Below are positions 9,490-18,302 of a stretch of DNA of 36,678 nucleotides, piece after piece. How positions within the stretch are numbered: position 1 is the first letter of the stretch; each line of letters begins with the position of its first letter. Both the position numbers and the translations under genes were made by a program. Under the pieces are notes generated by a model that was not told the origin of the DNA, did not search any database, and saw only the letters and a list, made by a program, of their open reading frames with translations. The stretch covers positions 1 to 36,678 of the IMG/VR virus record IMGVR_UViG_3300020166_000052; one strand, written 5' to 3'. The stretch comes from a virus.

Positions 9490-9521
9490 AATTAGGAATC
9501 TTCTATCTTAACTTTGTCTAC

Positions 9522-10649
9522 ATGGACAATGTAATAAACATTATAGGAGTCATAGGGGAAATTCCAGACGATAACGGAAATATAATCACTCCGAATTCTA
9601 CTTTCTTAAATGTGGTTTCACAAGTTGAAGCTTATAACGAACCTGCGTTTTTAAATTTCATTATTAAATCTCCAGGGGGCTATGTAGAGGATGGAGACGA
9701 AATCTATAATTACATAGAGTCTCTTAAAGATAGAGGCATTCAAGTAAACACATACGCAAAAGAGGTATGTGCTTCTATTGCGACTAAACTTTTCTTAGCA
9801 GGAGAGCAGCGTCTTTTAATTGGACAACCCGATTTTATGATTCACAATCCTTTCGGATCACTTGAGGGTGACGCAGACGAGATTGAATCTTATTATAAGT
9901 CATTAAGGGCTTTAGAAAATGATCTAATTAATTTTTATGCAGACAAAACAGGGACGTCTAAAGAAGCGATAAAGCCTCTTATGAAAAAAGAAACCACCTT
10001 AACAAATCAAGAAGCAATTCAACTAGGATTTGCGACAGGTAATTATCAAAACACCGAATTAAAAGCAGTGGCGTATTTCAAAAAGTATAATTTAAAAAAC
10101 AATCAAATGAGTAAAGATGTATTGACAAAAAAAGAAGCAGAGTCGATGTTCGATAAACTATCAAACAAAATCAAAGCCTTTTTAGACACTAAAATTAAAA
10201 ACAAAATGGTGATAGACTCGACAGGTGCGGAAATAGATTTTCCAGACGTAGAAGACGACTCAACTCCTGCAATAGGAGATGCGGCCACTGTTGAAGGTGT
10301 AGCGGCTGAAGGGGAGTACTTAATGCCAAACGGTGATGCTTATGTATTTAATGCTGGTGTATTAACGGAAATTAGAGTCGCTGAACCCGATGCAACAGCA
10401 GCAGACCCTGATGAGATTGCAAATTTTGAACAGCAAATAGAAAATCTTTTACAAGAGGTTGCTAACGGTCAATCGGAAGTAAAAAATCTAAAGAAACAAA
10501 ATAAAAAATTCAAAGGTCACTTAGAAGTAATGAGTGAACAAGTAAAAGTCTTATCAAAATCAATGGGGTCAGATTTTAAACACGACCCTAAAAAGAAAAA
10601 CCTAAAACTAGAAAAGTCGACAGTAAGAAAACTTTTCAAAGACGCATAA
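9522..10649 (+). CDS. ClpP-type prohead protease with C-terminal scaffold-like region
   Basis: A 375-aa protein. Residues 1-~190 form a ClpP/crotonase-fold serine protease: KSPGGYVEDGDEI (oxyanion region), Ser85 in EVCASIATK, His108 in FMIHNPFG and Asp141 in YADKTG form the expected triad. Residues ~200-375 are acidic, then strongly coiled-coil (~300-345), ending in a basic tail, as in fused protease-scaffold proteins. It would guide capsid assembly and then cleave the scaffold. A TAACTTTG box at 9509-9516 resembles a Bacteroidota -7 element but has no good -33 partner and is only 5 bases from the ATG. The gene lies directly upstream of the major capsid gene. Confidence 0.85.
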   Translation: MDNVINIIGVIGEIPDDNGNIITPNSTFLNVVSQVEAYNEPAFLNFIIKSPGGYVEDGDEIYNYIESLKDRGIQVNTYAKEVCASIATKLFLAGEQRLLIGQPDFMIHNPFGSLEGDADEIESYYKSLRALENDLINFYADKTGTSKEAIKPLMKKETTLTNQEAIQLGFATGNYQNTELKAVAYFKKYNLKNNQMSKDVLTKKEAESMFDKLSNKIKAFLDTKIKNKMVIDSTGAEIDFPDVEDDSTPAIGDAATVEGVAAEGEYLMPNGDAYVFNAGVLTEIRVAEPDATAADPDEIANFEQQIENLLQEVANGQSEVKNLKKQNKKFKGHLEVMSEQVKVLSKSMGSDFKHDPKKKNLKLEKSTVRKLFKDA

Positions 10650-10679
10650 AAAAATTTAACAAAACTAAAAAAAAAAACA

Positions 10680-11750
10680 ATGGCAGCATTTGATTTATCG
10701 GGTTTAACAATGGAACCCCAAGAAGTAGATGACGTATCAAAAGCAATTTTTGAAAACGTTATAACAGAGGGAGACCTTTCGGAGTCTCACGAAATTGAAA
10801 CAGGTATCACAATGAAAACGCAAATTGCGTTTATTGGAAACCCCGGACTGGTTGGTAAAAAACAAACAGATTGCGACAGAGAAATAGATGACTTTGTAAT
10901 TCCTGTTACAGAAAAATTTTGGGAATTAGTGTTACTAGGAGTACGCTTAAAGCATTGCGCAACAGATTTGAATCCACTTTTAAAGCTTTTCAAAAAAGCA
11001 ACTAAAATTAATCCAGATTTTTATGACCGAATCGGAAGTCAAGAACTTGGTGTAGTCGTTTCTAAATTGGAATACGCTTTAAAACAAATGTTAAACCGAT
11101 TGGTCTGGTTTGGAGATACGGCAGCTTTAAATGTTGCTGGCGGCGGCGTGATTACAGACGGAACAGATGTAGGATATTTTACCCCGATAAATGGTTTATT
11201 TAAACAAATTTTCGCAGAAGTGCCAACAAACGCTTCCAATTACGTGGAGATTTCAGAAAATGCAGGTGCTAGTTATGCAGAACAAGCCTTAGCAGATGAC
11301 AAAGCCTTAGATATTTTTAGACAAATGTTTAACAAAACAGATGCGCGGTTTTTTCAAGCCTTAGAAGGTGGGGCAGTTCCGCAACTGTTTGTCACTCGTG
11401 AGTTGATGCAGAATTATTGGAACACTTTAGAGAGTAAGTCTTTAAATTTTTCATTGGTAGAGACTACAGACGGAACGACTAAAATGTCATACCGAGGAAT
11501 TCCGTTAAAAGTTCGATACGACTGGGATAATAACATTAGAAGTTACCAAGACAACGGCACTAAATTCAACCTCCCGAATCGTGCAATTTTAACACTTAAA
11601 GAAAACATTCCTGTAGCTACATTATCGCAGGCAGACTTAGATGCTGTAACCTCTTTCTACGTACAAAAAGATCACGCAAATTATATGGATGTCGATTTAA
11701 ATTTAGACACCAAGCACTTACTACCTTATTACACGGTAGCAGCATATTAA
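10680..11750 (+). CDS. Major capsid protein
   Basis: A 356-aa soluble protein directly after the protease/scaffold gene. It has the length and strand/helix mix of a HK97-fold capsid subunit: an N-terminal extension, a long central helix region (residues ~120-150) and a C-terminal half with strands and a loop around YRGIPLKVRYDW. It is preceded by a 30-base A-rich leader (positions 10650-10679) with no Shine-Dalgarno, which is the usual strong initiation context of highly expressed Bacteroidota genes. The call comes mainly from context and size, plus similarity of the C-terminal YRGIPL / LPNRAILTLKENI area to capsid proteins of this phage group. Confidence 0.8.
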   Translation: MAAFDLSGLTMEPQEVDDVSKAIFENVITEGDLSESHEIETGITMKTQIAFIGNPGLVGKKQTDCDREIDDFVIPVTEKFWELVLLGVRLKHCATDLNPLLKLFKKATKINPDFYDRIGSQELGVVVSKLEYALKQMLNRLVWFGDTAALNVAGGGVITDGTDVGYFTPINGLFKQIFAEVPTNASNYVEISENAGASYAEQALADDKALDIFRQMFNKTDARFFQALEGGAVPQLFVTRELMQNYWNTLESKSLNFSLVETTDGTTKMSYRGIPLKVRYDWDNNIRSYQDNGTKFNLPNRAILTLKENIPVATLSQADLDAVTSFYVQKDHANYMDVDLNLDTKHLLPYYTVAAY

Positions 11751-11781
11751 TTAAATTTTAATTTAAAAACAAAAAGAAATT

Positions 11782-12372
11782 ATGGGATGTTTTACAGACA
11801 AACTTTCAGCAGATATATTAGTCAATTGTGATCACTTAGGAATTGCAGGGGTTGAAGATGATATTGTTTTGATTCCGCATGGCGACTTAGATAAAGCAGC
11901 AAGCACTTTAAATGCTACAAACCGGATGCTATTTGATGACTTTGCTTGCAAGTCAGGAAAAACAGGGTTTTTAATAGAAGGGATTAAACAAGTTCAAGGC
12001 TTCTTGTCCGAGTTTGTTTTAGGCACAGACACTTTAGACAAGTGGCGCCATGTATATGATGGGGTGATTGCCTCCCCAACAAAAGAAAACCGATTACTAG
12101 CTTCTCAACTCGCAAAAAGCGAGCCTTATATAGCAGTTATTAGAAAACGTTACAAAGGTGAAAACGGAGAAGATGAATTTATAGTTCTAGGATGGGATGC
12201 TGGAATCTATATAACATTAATGACTGAGAATTCAAGAGAACAAGACGGGATGATTAAATTCACGCTATCATCTAAAGATGAATCTCTTGAATACGACATG
12301 GTGCGAAACCTTTTAGATACGAATAATGAAACCACATTGTTAGCATTTAACAACAAATTCGCAACCGCCTAA
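11782..12372 (+). CDS. Putative major tail tube protein
   Basis: A 196-aa protein next to the capsid gene, with its own A-rich leader (11751-11781), which suggests high expression. A segment FLIEGIKQVQGFLSEFVLG is followed by an enzyme-like but motif-free strand region (GWDAGIYITLMTENS) and a C-terminal FTLSSKDESLEYDM part. The size and composition fit a siphovirus tail tube subunit. Its position between capsid and portal is unusual, so a head decoration or other capsid-associated role is an alternative. Confidence 0.5.
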   Translation: MGCFTDKLSADILVNCDHLGIAGVEDDIVLIPHGDLDKAASTLNATNRMLFDDFACKSGKTGFLIEGIKQVQGFLSEFVLGTDTLDKWRHVYDGVIASPTKENRLLASQLAKSEPYIAVIRKRYKGENGEDEFIVLGWDAGIYITLMTENSREQDGMIKFTLSSKDESLEYDMVRNLLDTNNETTLLAFNNKFATA

Positions 12373-12373
12373 C

Positions 12374-12877
12374 ATGGATTGGTTAAGTGTTGATAAGGAT
12401 ACCGTTTTCAATGGCAGCGATGCACATGGGAATCGGTATCTAAATCAATTCTTAGCAGACTATGAGCGCATTTTTGACCTCAAAGATTTAAACGCAGGGT
12501 GTAAAAATTGTCTCAATAACTATTATTCGAATTTAATTAAACACTTAAACATGGGAAACACAACAGAATCAAAAGCCTATCAGCTTAAAGCAAAGTATAA
12601 CGGTATCCCGTTAAAATTTGGGTCACCAATATTGGTTAATAACGGAAATATTACTAAAAAATATGCGGAAGAATTAATTAAAAACCACCCACGTGGAATT
12701 GATTTGTTTGATGTATTACCAGAGCGAGAATCACAAAACGATTTTAAAGGATTAAAACGTGCAGACCTCGACGAAATCGCTATTGGCTTAGGGTTAAATC
12801 CGGAGGTCTATTCAAATGCGACTTTAGTTAAAGAAGCGATAACGGAAGCGAAAGCAGCCACTCACTCCACTGATTAA
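12374..12877 (+). CDS. Hypothetical head protein with SAP/HeH-like C-terminus
   Basis: A 167-aa protein starting one base after the previous stop. The N-terminal half is helical with a Cys pair (GCKNCLNNYY). The last ~40 residues (KGLKRADLDEIAIGLGLNP) resemble the helix-extended-loop-helix (HeH/SAP-like) motif, a small DNA-binding unit often found at the ends of phage head proteins. It lies directly upstream of the portal gene (5-base gap). It may be a connector-associated or DNA-contact protein; function is not established by the sequence. Confidence 0.45.
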   Translation: MDWLSVDKDTVFNGSDAHGNRYLNQFLADYERIFDLKDLNAGCKNCLNNYYSNLIKHLNMGNTTESKAYQLKAKYNGIPLKFGSPILVNNGNITKKYAEELIKNHPRGIDLFDVLPERESQNDFKGLKRADLDEIAIGLGLNPEVYSNATLVKEAITEAKAATHSTD

Positions 12878-12882
12878 AAAAC

Positions 12883-14262
12883 ATGAAAAACTTTCGATCT
12901 GAATTCTTAAAAATATTTAATAAGACTGCGGATTACGACAAGAGTAAGGGAATTCATTTAAACGGGGTAGGTAATAACTATCCCGATTTTGTAGAAAGCA
13001 TTATCTCCGAATCCGTAACGGCGTCACGCTGTGCGAAATTAATGGCTGACTATATCTCTGGTAAAGGTTTTGAAGGGGACGCTAACAAGTTAATTGTCAA
13101 TGAATCTAAAGAGACTACGCTTTTAAAATTTACACAAAACATTGCGGAGTCTATCGCAGAACATAACGGCGTTTATATACACTGCAATTACAACGGAGAA
13201 TTCAATATAAAAAACATGGAAGTGTTGCCGTTTGCAGATTGCAGAGTAGGCAAAAAAGATGATGATGATTACTTCGGTAAAATATTAGTATGTGACGACT
13301 GGGGTGACGCAAAAAAAATAAAAAAAGCCACACCTATAGATGTTTATAATTCAAATAAAGAAGTAATTCAGAAACAAATTGAAGCGTCTAAAGGTATCAA
13401 TGATTATAACGGTCAAATTATGTACTTCCGATTCGGAAAATACACCTATCCACTAGCACCAATCCACCCCTGTTTAAAGGATGCAGAAAGTGAAACACAA
13501 GTTGCTGTTTATAAACACATTTCATTAAAAAAAGGTTTTTTTGGAAAAACCATAATAGCCACGAAGCCTTTAGTCGATGCCAATGTTGAAGATGATGAAT
13601 ACGAAACTCAAATCACACAAAGGGAGGCGTTTAAAACAACAATCAAAGAATTTATAGGAGCAGAAAATGCAGACGGTGTGCTTCATTTAGAAATGGACTT
13701 TGACAGTGAGAAGCTAAAAGATCAGTTAGTTTTTGAAAATATAAATAGTAATATAGATGACAAGCTTTTCGCACATACCGAAAATTCTGTGAGTGACAAC
13801 ATTCGTATGTGTTTCAACAATGTACCAGCAGCCTTAATCCGTTCACAAGACGGTAAGATATTCGGTACTTCTGGTAACGCAATCAAGGAAATGAAAATCT
13901 TCTACCAAGACCAAACTAAAGAGGAGCAGATGATTGTGGAAGAAATCATTAATAAACTGATGAAAAACTTTAAAAATCCACAAACAGATTTAAAAATAGT
14001 GCCTTTAATCGAAGAAACCCTAATTCCCACATCTATAACAAGCGGAGGCGACTCGCCTGAATTAGCTAAGAAAAAAGCACAAGCAACCTTAAAGGGATCA
14101 GTCGGTGGTGTCACTGCATTGCTACAAATTCAGCAAAGTGTGTCCGCAGGCACTACAGATAGAGATGCTGCGATTACTATTATAGAGGAAATATATGGCA
14201 TTGACAAAACACTTGCAAGCGAAATGCTAGGAACACCAAACAAAGAAGTAAATGTTAATTGA
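12883..14262 (+). CDS. Portal protein
   Basis: A 459-aa protein with the profile of a Bacteroidota phage portal: an N-terminal VESIISESVTASRCAKLMADYISGKGF segment (helix before the wing), strand-rich middle, a GKIFGTSGNAIKEMKIFYQDQTKEEQ stretch near residues 325-350 corresponding to the stem region, and a helical, Lys/Thr-rich C-terminus. It forms the dodecameric ring through which DNA enters and to which the neck attaches. It is unusual that it lies after the capsid gene and far from terL. It overlaps the connector gene by 11 bases. Confidence 0.75.
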   Translation: MKNFRSEFLKIFNKTADYDKSKGIHLNGVGNNYPDFVESIISESVTASRCAKLMADYISGKGFEGDANKLIVNESKETTLLKFTQNIAESIAEHNGVYIHCNYNGEFNIKNMEVLPFADCRVGKKDDDDYFGKILVCDDWGDAKKIKKATPIDVYNSNKEVIQKQIEASKGINDYNGQIMYFRFGKYTYPLAPIHPCLKDAESETQVAVYKHISLKKGFFGKTIIATKPLVDANVEDDEYETQITQREAFKTTIKEFIGAENADGVLHLEMDFDSEKLKDQLVFENINSNIDDKLFAHTENSVSDNIRMCFNNVPAALIRSQDGKIFGTSGNAIKEMKIFYQDQTKEEQMIVEEIINKLMKNFKNPQTDLKIVPLIEETLIPTSITSGGDSPELAKKKAQATLKGSVGGVTALLQIQQSVSAGTTDRDAAITIIEEIYGIDKTLASEMLGTPNKEVNVN

Positions 14263-14758
14263 TAGAACCGACATAGCAGCCTACCGAGAGTTGGCAAGAG
14301 GTGTAAAGGAAGATAAAATCAATCCATTCATTCAAGATGCTGAACGATTGGATTTAAAGCCATTACTAGGAAGTGCATTGTATTTTGATTTAGTTAAAAA
14401 TAAGACAGTTGGTAAATACGTAAATCTTTTAGAGCCTTTCGACTTCACGGTTAATGAGATCACTTATGCACACGTAGGAATCAAGAAAATACTATCTATT
14501 TTTTCCTCTGGAAGATACACGCTGTTTGGATCGTTTACCGATACGTCTTTTGGTTTTGTAGAAAAAAACTACTATGACGGAAAGCCAGTTCCCTTCACTT
14601 CAAAGAAAGATGTTTACAAATACGATCAGCAAGTCGCAACACAATACTTCGCAGAAATAGCCCTTTTTTTAGATAATAATAAAGACACGTATCCCTTATG
14701 GAAAAAAGGATGCGAAAAACGACCAATGGGAACCTTTAGAATCTCTAAAATAGTATGA
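14252..14758 (+). CDS. Head-tail connector-like protein (DUF6712-like)
   Basis: A 168-aa protein starting inside the portal gene end. The N-terminus has IQDAERLDLKPLLGSALYFDL, a pattern I associate with DUF6712-type connector proteins of Bacteroidota phages. The rest is helical with Tyr/Phe-rich turns (FGFVEKNYYDGKPVPFTSKKD). It follows the portal directly, the usual place of the first connector (gp6-like) ring. The stop overlaps the next start by 4 bases. Confidence 0.6.
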   Translation: MLIDRTDIAAYRELARGVKEDKINPFIQDAERLDLKPLLGSALYFDLVKNKTVGKYVNLLEPFDFTVNEITYAHVGIKKILSIFSSGRYTLFGSFTDTSFGFVEKNYYDGKPVPFTSKKDVYKYDQQVATQYFAEIALFLDNNKDTYPLWKKGCEKRPMGTFRISKIV

Positions 14759-15537
14759 TTTATACATTCGTAAACATATCAGAAGTAAAATTCAGCATCA
14801 ATGGGAGGGAGCTTTATAAGACGTTCATTCCGTTATACATAAACGACGACTTTATAAAGGTCTTAAACGTCTATGACAGCCTATGTCCGCTAGTTCCAAA
14901 GACTGCAGTCGCCAACTTTATAGTTGATGGAGTTATATATACTAATGCAACCGATTTAAATAACGCAATTTACACCGTAATATTTTCAAAAAACGCAAGT
15001 GAAGCGGTGAGTAATGCACAAATCGAACTGAATCGACTAGCGATTATTGATTTACAAAATAATAAATCAAACGTAGGTCATAATCACGACGACCGTTATT
15101 ACACAAAGGCACAAATTGATATTTTAATAGACGATATAGTTTCACAAAGCGACTTACTAGCAAAAGGAGAAGTTGATGGAGATATTCTAAACTTTAGACA
15201 AGCAGATAATACGCTTGTTTTCTCAATTAATGCCGCAACCTTCACAAGCCAAGGAACTGATGTGTCGTTTTCAAACGGTGTTTTAACACTTAGAAACAGC
15301 AAAGGAGAGGTGTTATCAACAACACTAATAGAGACAGGTTTAGAAAGGTCTTATATAGAAATTGAAGGTAACAAGTTTGAGTACATTCCAAATTTCGGAA
15401 GCGATGGATCTACATTTCAAACAGGAGACATTGCGATTAACGGGCGCATAGACGCTTCTACTTACGGAAAACTATTAATGTATACAGGAGGTCTCCCATC
15501 CCTGTTTGCGTCTTGGAAAACAATAGAAAAATTATAA
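14755..15537 (+). CDS. Tail fibre-like structural protein
   Basis: A 260-aa protein. Near residues 102-118 it has VGHNHDDRYYTKAQIDIL, the NHDDRYYTK.(E/Q) repeat common in tail fibres and fibre-attachment proteins. The C-terminal half is a set of short strand repeats with Gly/Asp/Asn/Ser (FSNGVLTLRNSKGEVLS). There is no signal peptide, unlike the four genes that follow. It probably forms part of a fibre or its adaptor. It is coupled to the connector gene by an ATGA overlap. Confidence 0.65.
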   Translation: MIYTFVNISEVKFSINGRELYKTFIPLYINDDFIKVLNVYDSLCPLVPKTAVANFIVDGVIYTNATDLNNAIYTVIFSKNASEAVSNAQIELNRLAIIDLQNNKSNVGHNHDDRYYTKAQIDILIDDIVSQSDLLAKGEVDGDILNFRQADNTLVFSINAATFTSQGTDVSFSNGVLTLRNSKGEVLSTTLIETGLERSYIEIEGNKFEYIPNFGSDGSTFQTGDIAINGRIDASTYGKLLMYTGGLPSLFASWKTIEKL

Positions 15538-15554
15538 ACAGTAATACAAATAAA

Positions 15555-16019
15555 ATGAAACATTTAATTAAAATTATTTTTTTAGTAACCACTCTGAATT
15601 TATCAGCACAATCAACGTCAACGGCTAAGGTCTATACAAAAGGAAACTACTTTATAATCGAACAGAATGGAAAGTTATATCCAGGAGTGAGTAAAAATGT
15701 GGAAGTGTATCAAACAGCAATAAATGGCGAGTTTTATTACTTTACAAATCTTAAAAATAACTGGCCAAATCACGGACTTAAAATAGAAAACATAGTTGAC
15801 GGCACTGAAACCCCTTACACAGCAGGCAGTTGGGAAACTTTTTATACTGAGAATACTGGAAATTTTAATGCAGGAGGGGGCGACGGCAAATTGGGGTCGC
15901 AAACACCAGAAGAAGTTGCTCTGGCTATGTATGTAGATGCAGCCGCAGCAATTGCAGGTGGATTAGTAAGTAAACAATTATATCACACGGGGGATTATGT
16001 TCTAAGAATGATTCCATAA
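15555..16019 (+). CDS. Secreted fibre-associated protein with Sec signal peptide
   Basis: A 154-aa protein. The frame is open from 15513, but the ATG at 15555 is chosen because it opens a clean signal peptide (MKHLIKIIFLVTTLNLSAQS) with an AxA-like cleavage site near residue 18. The mature part has Gly/Tyr-rich strands (YTKGNYFIIEQNGKLYPG), a Gly-rich loop (NAGGGDGKLGSQTPEE) and a C-terminal Ala-rich helix. No known domain is seen. It sits between fibre genes, so a fibre accessory role is likely, but the export signal is odd for a virion protein. Confidence 0.6.
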   Translation: MKHLIKIIFLVTTLNLSAQSTSTAKVYTKGNYFIIEQNGKLYPGVSKNVEVYQTAINGEFYYFTNLKNNWPNHGLKIENIVDGTETPYTAGSWETFYTENTGNFNAGGGDGKLGSQTPEEVALAMYVDAAAAIAGGLVSKQLYHTGDYVLRMIP

Positions 16020-16030
16020 ACAACATTAAA

Positions 16031-16939
16031 ATGAAAAAACTATTATTATTATTTTTATTGATTTTCGTAACCATTGGAAACGCTCAAGAAGTCCCAACTG
16101 ACGGCTTTTTAATGCCTCGAAAAACAACAGTAGAACGATTGGCTTTCCCTGCAAACACAGCAAAAGGGATTCATGTTTATGACACTGACACTGCAAGCGA
16201 TTGGATTTATAACGGAACGACTTGGGAAGAAGTGGGTGGCAGTTCTGACCCCGAATGGGTTGCAAATGCATCGTATGGAGCAGGGGATGTTGTGTTGTAC
16301 AATGGTAGAAGATTTACAAACACACTGGGGGGCAATACAGCAACAAACCCAGCTGCTGATATTAACAACTGGGAAGCCTCAGATTTAACCCACAGCAGAA
16401 CTCTAATGCCGAGAAGACTACAACGGAGATTCCAGAGCAATGGTTCTGTGGCGGGCAGCATAACTCTTGGGGATGATAGCTCAACATCTTATTCCAATGT
16501 ACTTTTTGCAGGAGGCGCAATGAGTGGCACAGGGACGCAATATGTGTTTTACCTAAACGGGAACGGTAATGCTGCAAAATCAGGTGGTGGTAGCTGGGCT
16601 ACAACATCCGATGAGAGAACAAAAAAGGATATTAAAGACTTCAATGTTGGGTTAGAAGAGGTTATCAAGCTTCGTCCAGTAAGTTTTAAATACAACGGAA
16701 AATACGATACCCCGACTGACGAAAAAGAACATGTTTCCTTTATAGCACAAGAGGTTGGGAAAATAGCCCCAAGAATGATAAAAGAAATTGACATTCCTGG
16801 TTCTGATGCCGTCGGTGAAAATGCTTTAAAGTTGATAGAAAATTCTGATTTTGTCCCAATGCTTGTGAATGCGGTAAAAGAGTTGAAACAAAAAAATGAT
16901 GAATTAGAGGCAAGAATACAAGCTTTAGAAAATAAATGA
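16031..16939 (+). CDS. Fibre-like protein with signal peptide and Peptidase S74 chaperone domain
   Basis: A 302-aa protein. Residues 1-19 form a Sec signal peptide (MKKLLLLFLLIFVTIGNAQ). Residues ~26-70 match the MPR.TT.ERLA...A.G..VYDTDT..W.YNGT.W pattern of Bacteroidota fibre proteins. Residues ~75-115 (YGAGDVVLYNGRRF...NNWE) resemble a small carbohydrate-binding (chitin-binding type) module. Residues ~190-302 are an S74 intramolecular chaperone: SDERTKKDI with the Ser193/Lys198-199 dyad, LRPVSFKYN and SFIAQEVGKIAP, ending in a coiled coil. S74 domains trimerise fibres and then cut themselves off. Combining this with a secretion signal is unusual. Confidence 0.8.
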   Translation: MKKLLLLFLLIFVTIGNAQEVPTDGFLMPRKTTVERLAFPANTAKGIHVYDTDTASDWIYNGTTWEEVGGSSDPEWVANASYGAGDVVLYNGRRFTNTLGGNTATNPAADINNWEASDLTHSRTLMPRRLQRRFQSNGSVAGSITLGDDSSTSYSNVLFAGGAMSGTGTQYVFYLNGNGNAAKSGGGSWATTSDERTKKDIKDFNVGLEEVIKLRPVSFKYNGKYDTPTDEKEHVSFIAQEVGKIAPRMIKEIDIPGSDAVGENALKLIENSDFVPMLVNAVKELKQKNDELEARIQALENK

Positions 16940-16940
16940 T

Positions 16941-18293
16941 ATGAAAAACATTTTAAAACTTATTTTAATATTCGCAACTTTAAATGTGGCAGCTCAGAAT
17001 CCAAATACCCCATCTGATTTTGTGAATGGAATTAAATTGTCGGAAGCCACACAAGTTACTACAACTGAAAAGATTCCAATAATTGATACGGACTTATTAA
17101 TTAACAGTTGGATTAGTTCAGAAGACTTATTAGATGGTTTAGTGAGCGGTTCTGGAACTGTTAATTATTTATCGAAATTTACCGCAGTAGGGACGATCGG
17201 AGACAGTCAAGTTTTTGATAACGGGACAAATGTAGGGATAGGAACAACAAATCCTCTAGCAAATTTAAACATCAACGGTCAAGCATCAGAAATAAAAACA
17301 GGCTTTAAAGGGGCTTTATTACTTAGCGGATCAAATCCAAATGCAAATTATTATTTAGCAAATAAAATAGTAATAAGTTCTAATACGGGCTACACACCTG
17401 ACTTATATACGGGAGGAATTCATATAACGAGAAGACAGCCTCAACAGTCCTATTCACAGTATGGGGCTGGAATTAGAGCAATAGGAGATAGTTCCTCTTT
17501 ACAGGGAAGTTCGTTAGAGCTTTATACAAGTACCTTGGATAACCCCAATGCTACTGGAATAAAAATAACTGAGGATAGTAAAATAGGAATTGGGACCGAT
17601 AATCCAACAGCAAAAACCGAGGTTCTAACCACAGACCCTTCTTTAGATTATTTAAAAATAAGTAGTTCAGAGGCTACAAAAGGCGACGTGATGACGGTAC
17701 ACGCATCTACGGGAGATGTAGAGATAGGTAATTCGTTAGAGGTTACAGGATCATTTAGAGACTCAAATAGTTCTGAAGGGCTTTTAGGACGAGTGTTGAC
17801 TTCAACGGTTACAGGAACTGAGTGGTCTGAGGGCGGTTTGTTTTATGGGCGAAACAGCTATAGTACAACTCAGCAGCTTTTAATAACCCTAAACACTTTA
17901 CAGCCTATAATTTCAGAAATTGAAACTGTCAATAATGGTTTTGTTGCGGACGTCACTAATACGGAATTCGAAGCTACTATTGCTGGCGTGTATCGGTTGG
18001 AAGCTATTCCGCAATTTATAAATGGAGGAGGCGATTCAAAAATAGAACAGTGCTGGCAGATTGATACTGGAGGGGGGTTTGTTACAGATCCACAATCAGT
18101 GATTGAAGATACATTTAAAAAAGATACAGAAGGTGTAATCTCTTGTGTAACGAGTCTTTCGCTAAACGTAGGCGACAAGGTTCGGGCAATGTGGGCTTCA
18201 GACAATAACAATACAGAAATAAACACATTAATCACTGTTACAGGCAATACAGCCCCTTCAGTTCAACATTTTATAACATTTATAGGAAAATAA
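16941..18293 (+). CDS. Fibre/adhesin-like protein with signal peptide, GIGT repeats and jelly-roll-like C-terminus
   Basis: A 450-aa protein. The signal peptide is MKNILKLILIFATLNVAAQN. Two fibre-type repeats follow: NVGIGTTNPLANLNINGQ (~92-110) and KIGIGTDNPTAK (~213-225), a head-repeat common in Bacteroidota fibre and surface proteins. The last ~140 residues have strands of C1q/TNF-like jelly-roll type (FEATIAGVYRLEAIPQF; LNVGDKVRAMWASDNN), which often form trimeric receptor-binding tips. It is one base downstream of the S74 gene. It is likely a receptor-binding fibre or a surface adhesin; the signal peptide favours envelope exposure. Confidence 0.7.
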   Translation: MKNILKLILIFATLNVAAQNPNTPSDFVNGIKLSEATQVTTTEKIPIIDTDLLINSWISSEDLLDGLVSGSGTVNYLSKFTAVGTIGDSQVFDNGTNVGIGTTNPLANLNINGQASEIKTGFKGALLLSGSNPNANYYLANKIVISSNTGYTPDLYTGGIHITRRQPQQSYSQYGAGIRAIGDSSSLQGSSLELYTSTLDNPNATGIKITEDSKIGIGTDNPTAKTEVLTTDPSLDYLKISSSEATKGDVMTVHASTGDVEIGNSLEVTGSFRDSNSSEGLLGRVLTSTVTGTEWSEGGLFYGRNSYSTTQQLLITLNTLQPIISEIETVNNGFVADVTNTEFEATIAGVYRLEAIPQFINGGGDSKIEQCWQIDTGGGFVTDPQSVIEDTFKKDTEGVISCVTSLSLNVGDKVRAMWASDNNNTEINTLITVTGNTAPSVQHFITFIGK

Positions 18294-18302
18294 AAAAATA
18301 TC

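Noticed and set aside
9509-9516. Late promoter ahead of the protease gene
   Set aside because: TAACTTTG fits the -7 box, but there is no -33 partner and the start codon follows after 5 bases, which would need a leaderless transcript.
11751-11767. Palindrome TTAAATT-TT-AATTTAA in the leader of the 11782 gene
   Set aside because: It is purely A/T in an A-rich translation leader and is expected by chance in such sequence.
16026-16794. Overlapping frames in the S74 fibre gene
   Set aside because: The S74 and fibre motifs fix the forward frame 16031-16939; the others have no motif and disturb gene spacing.
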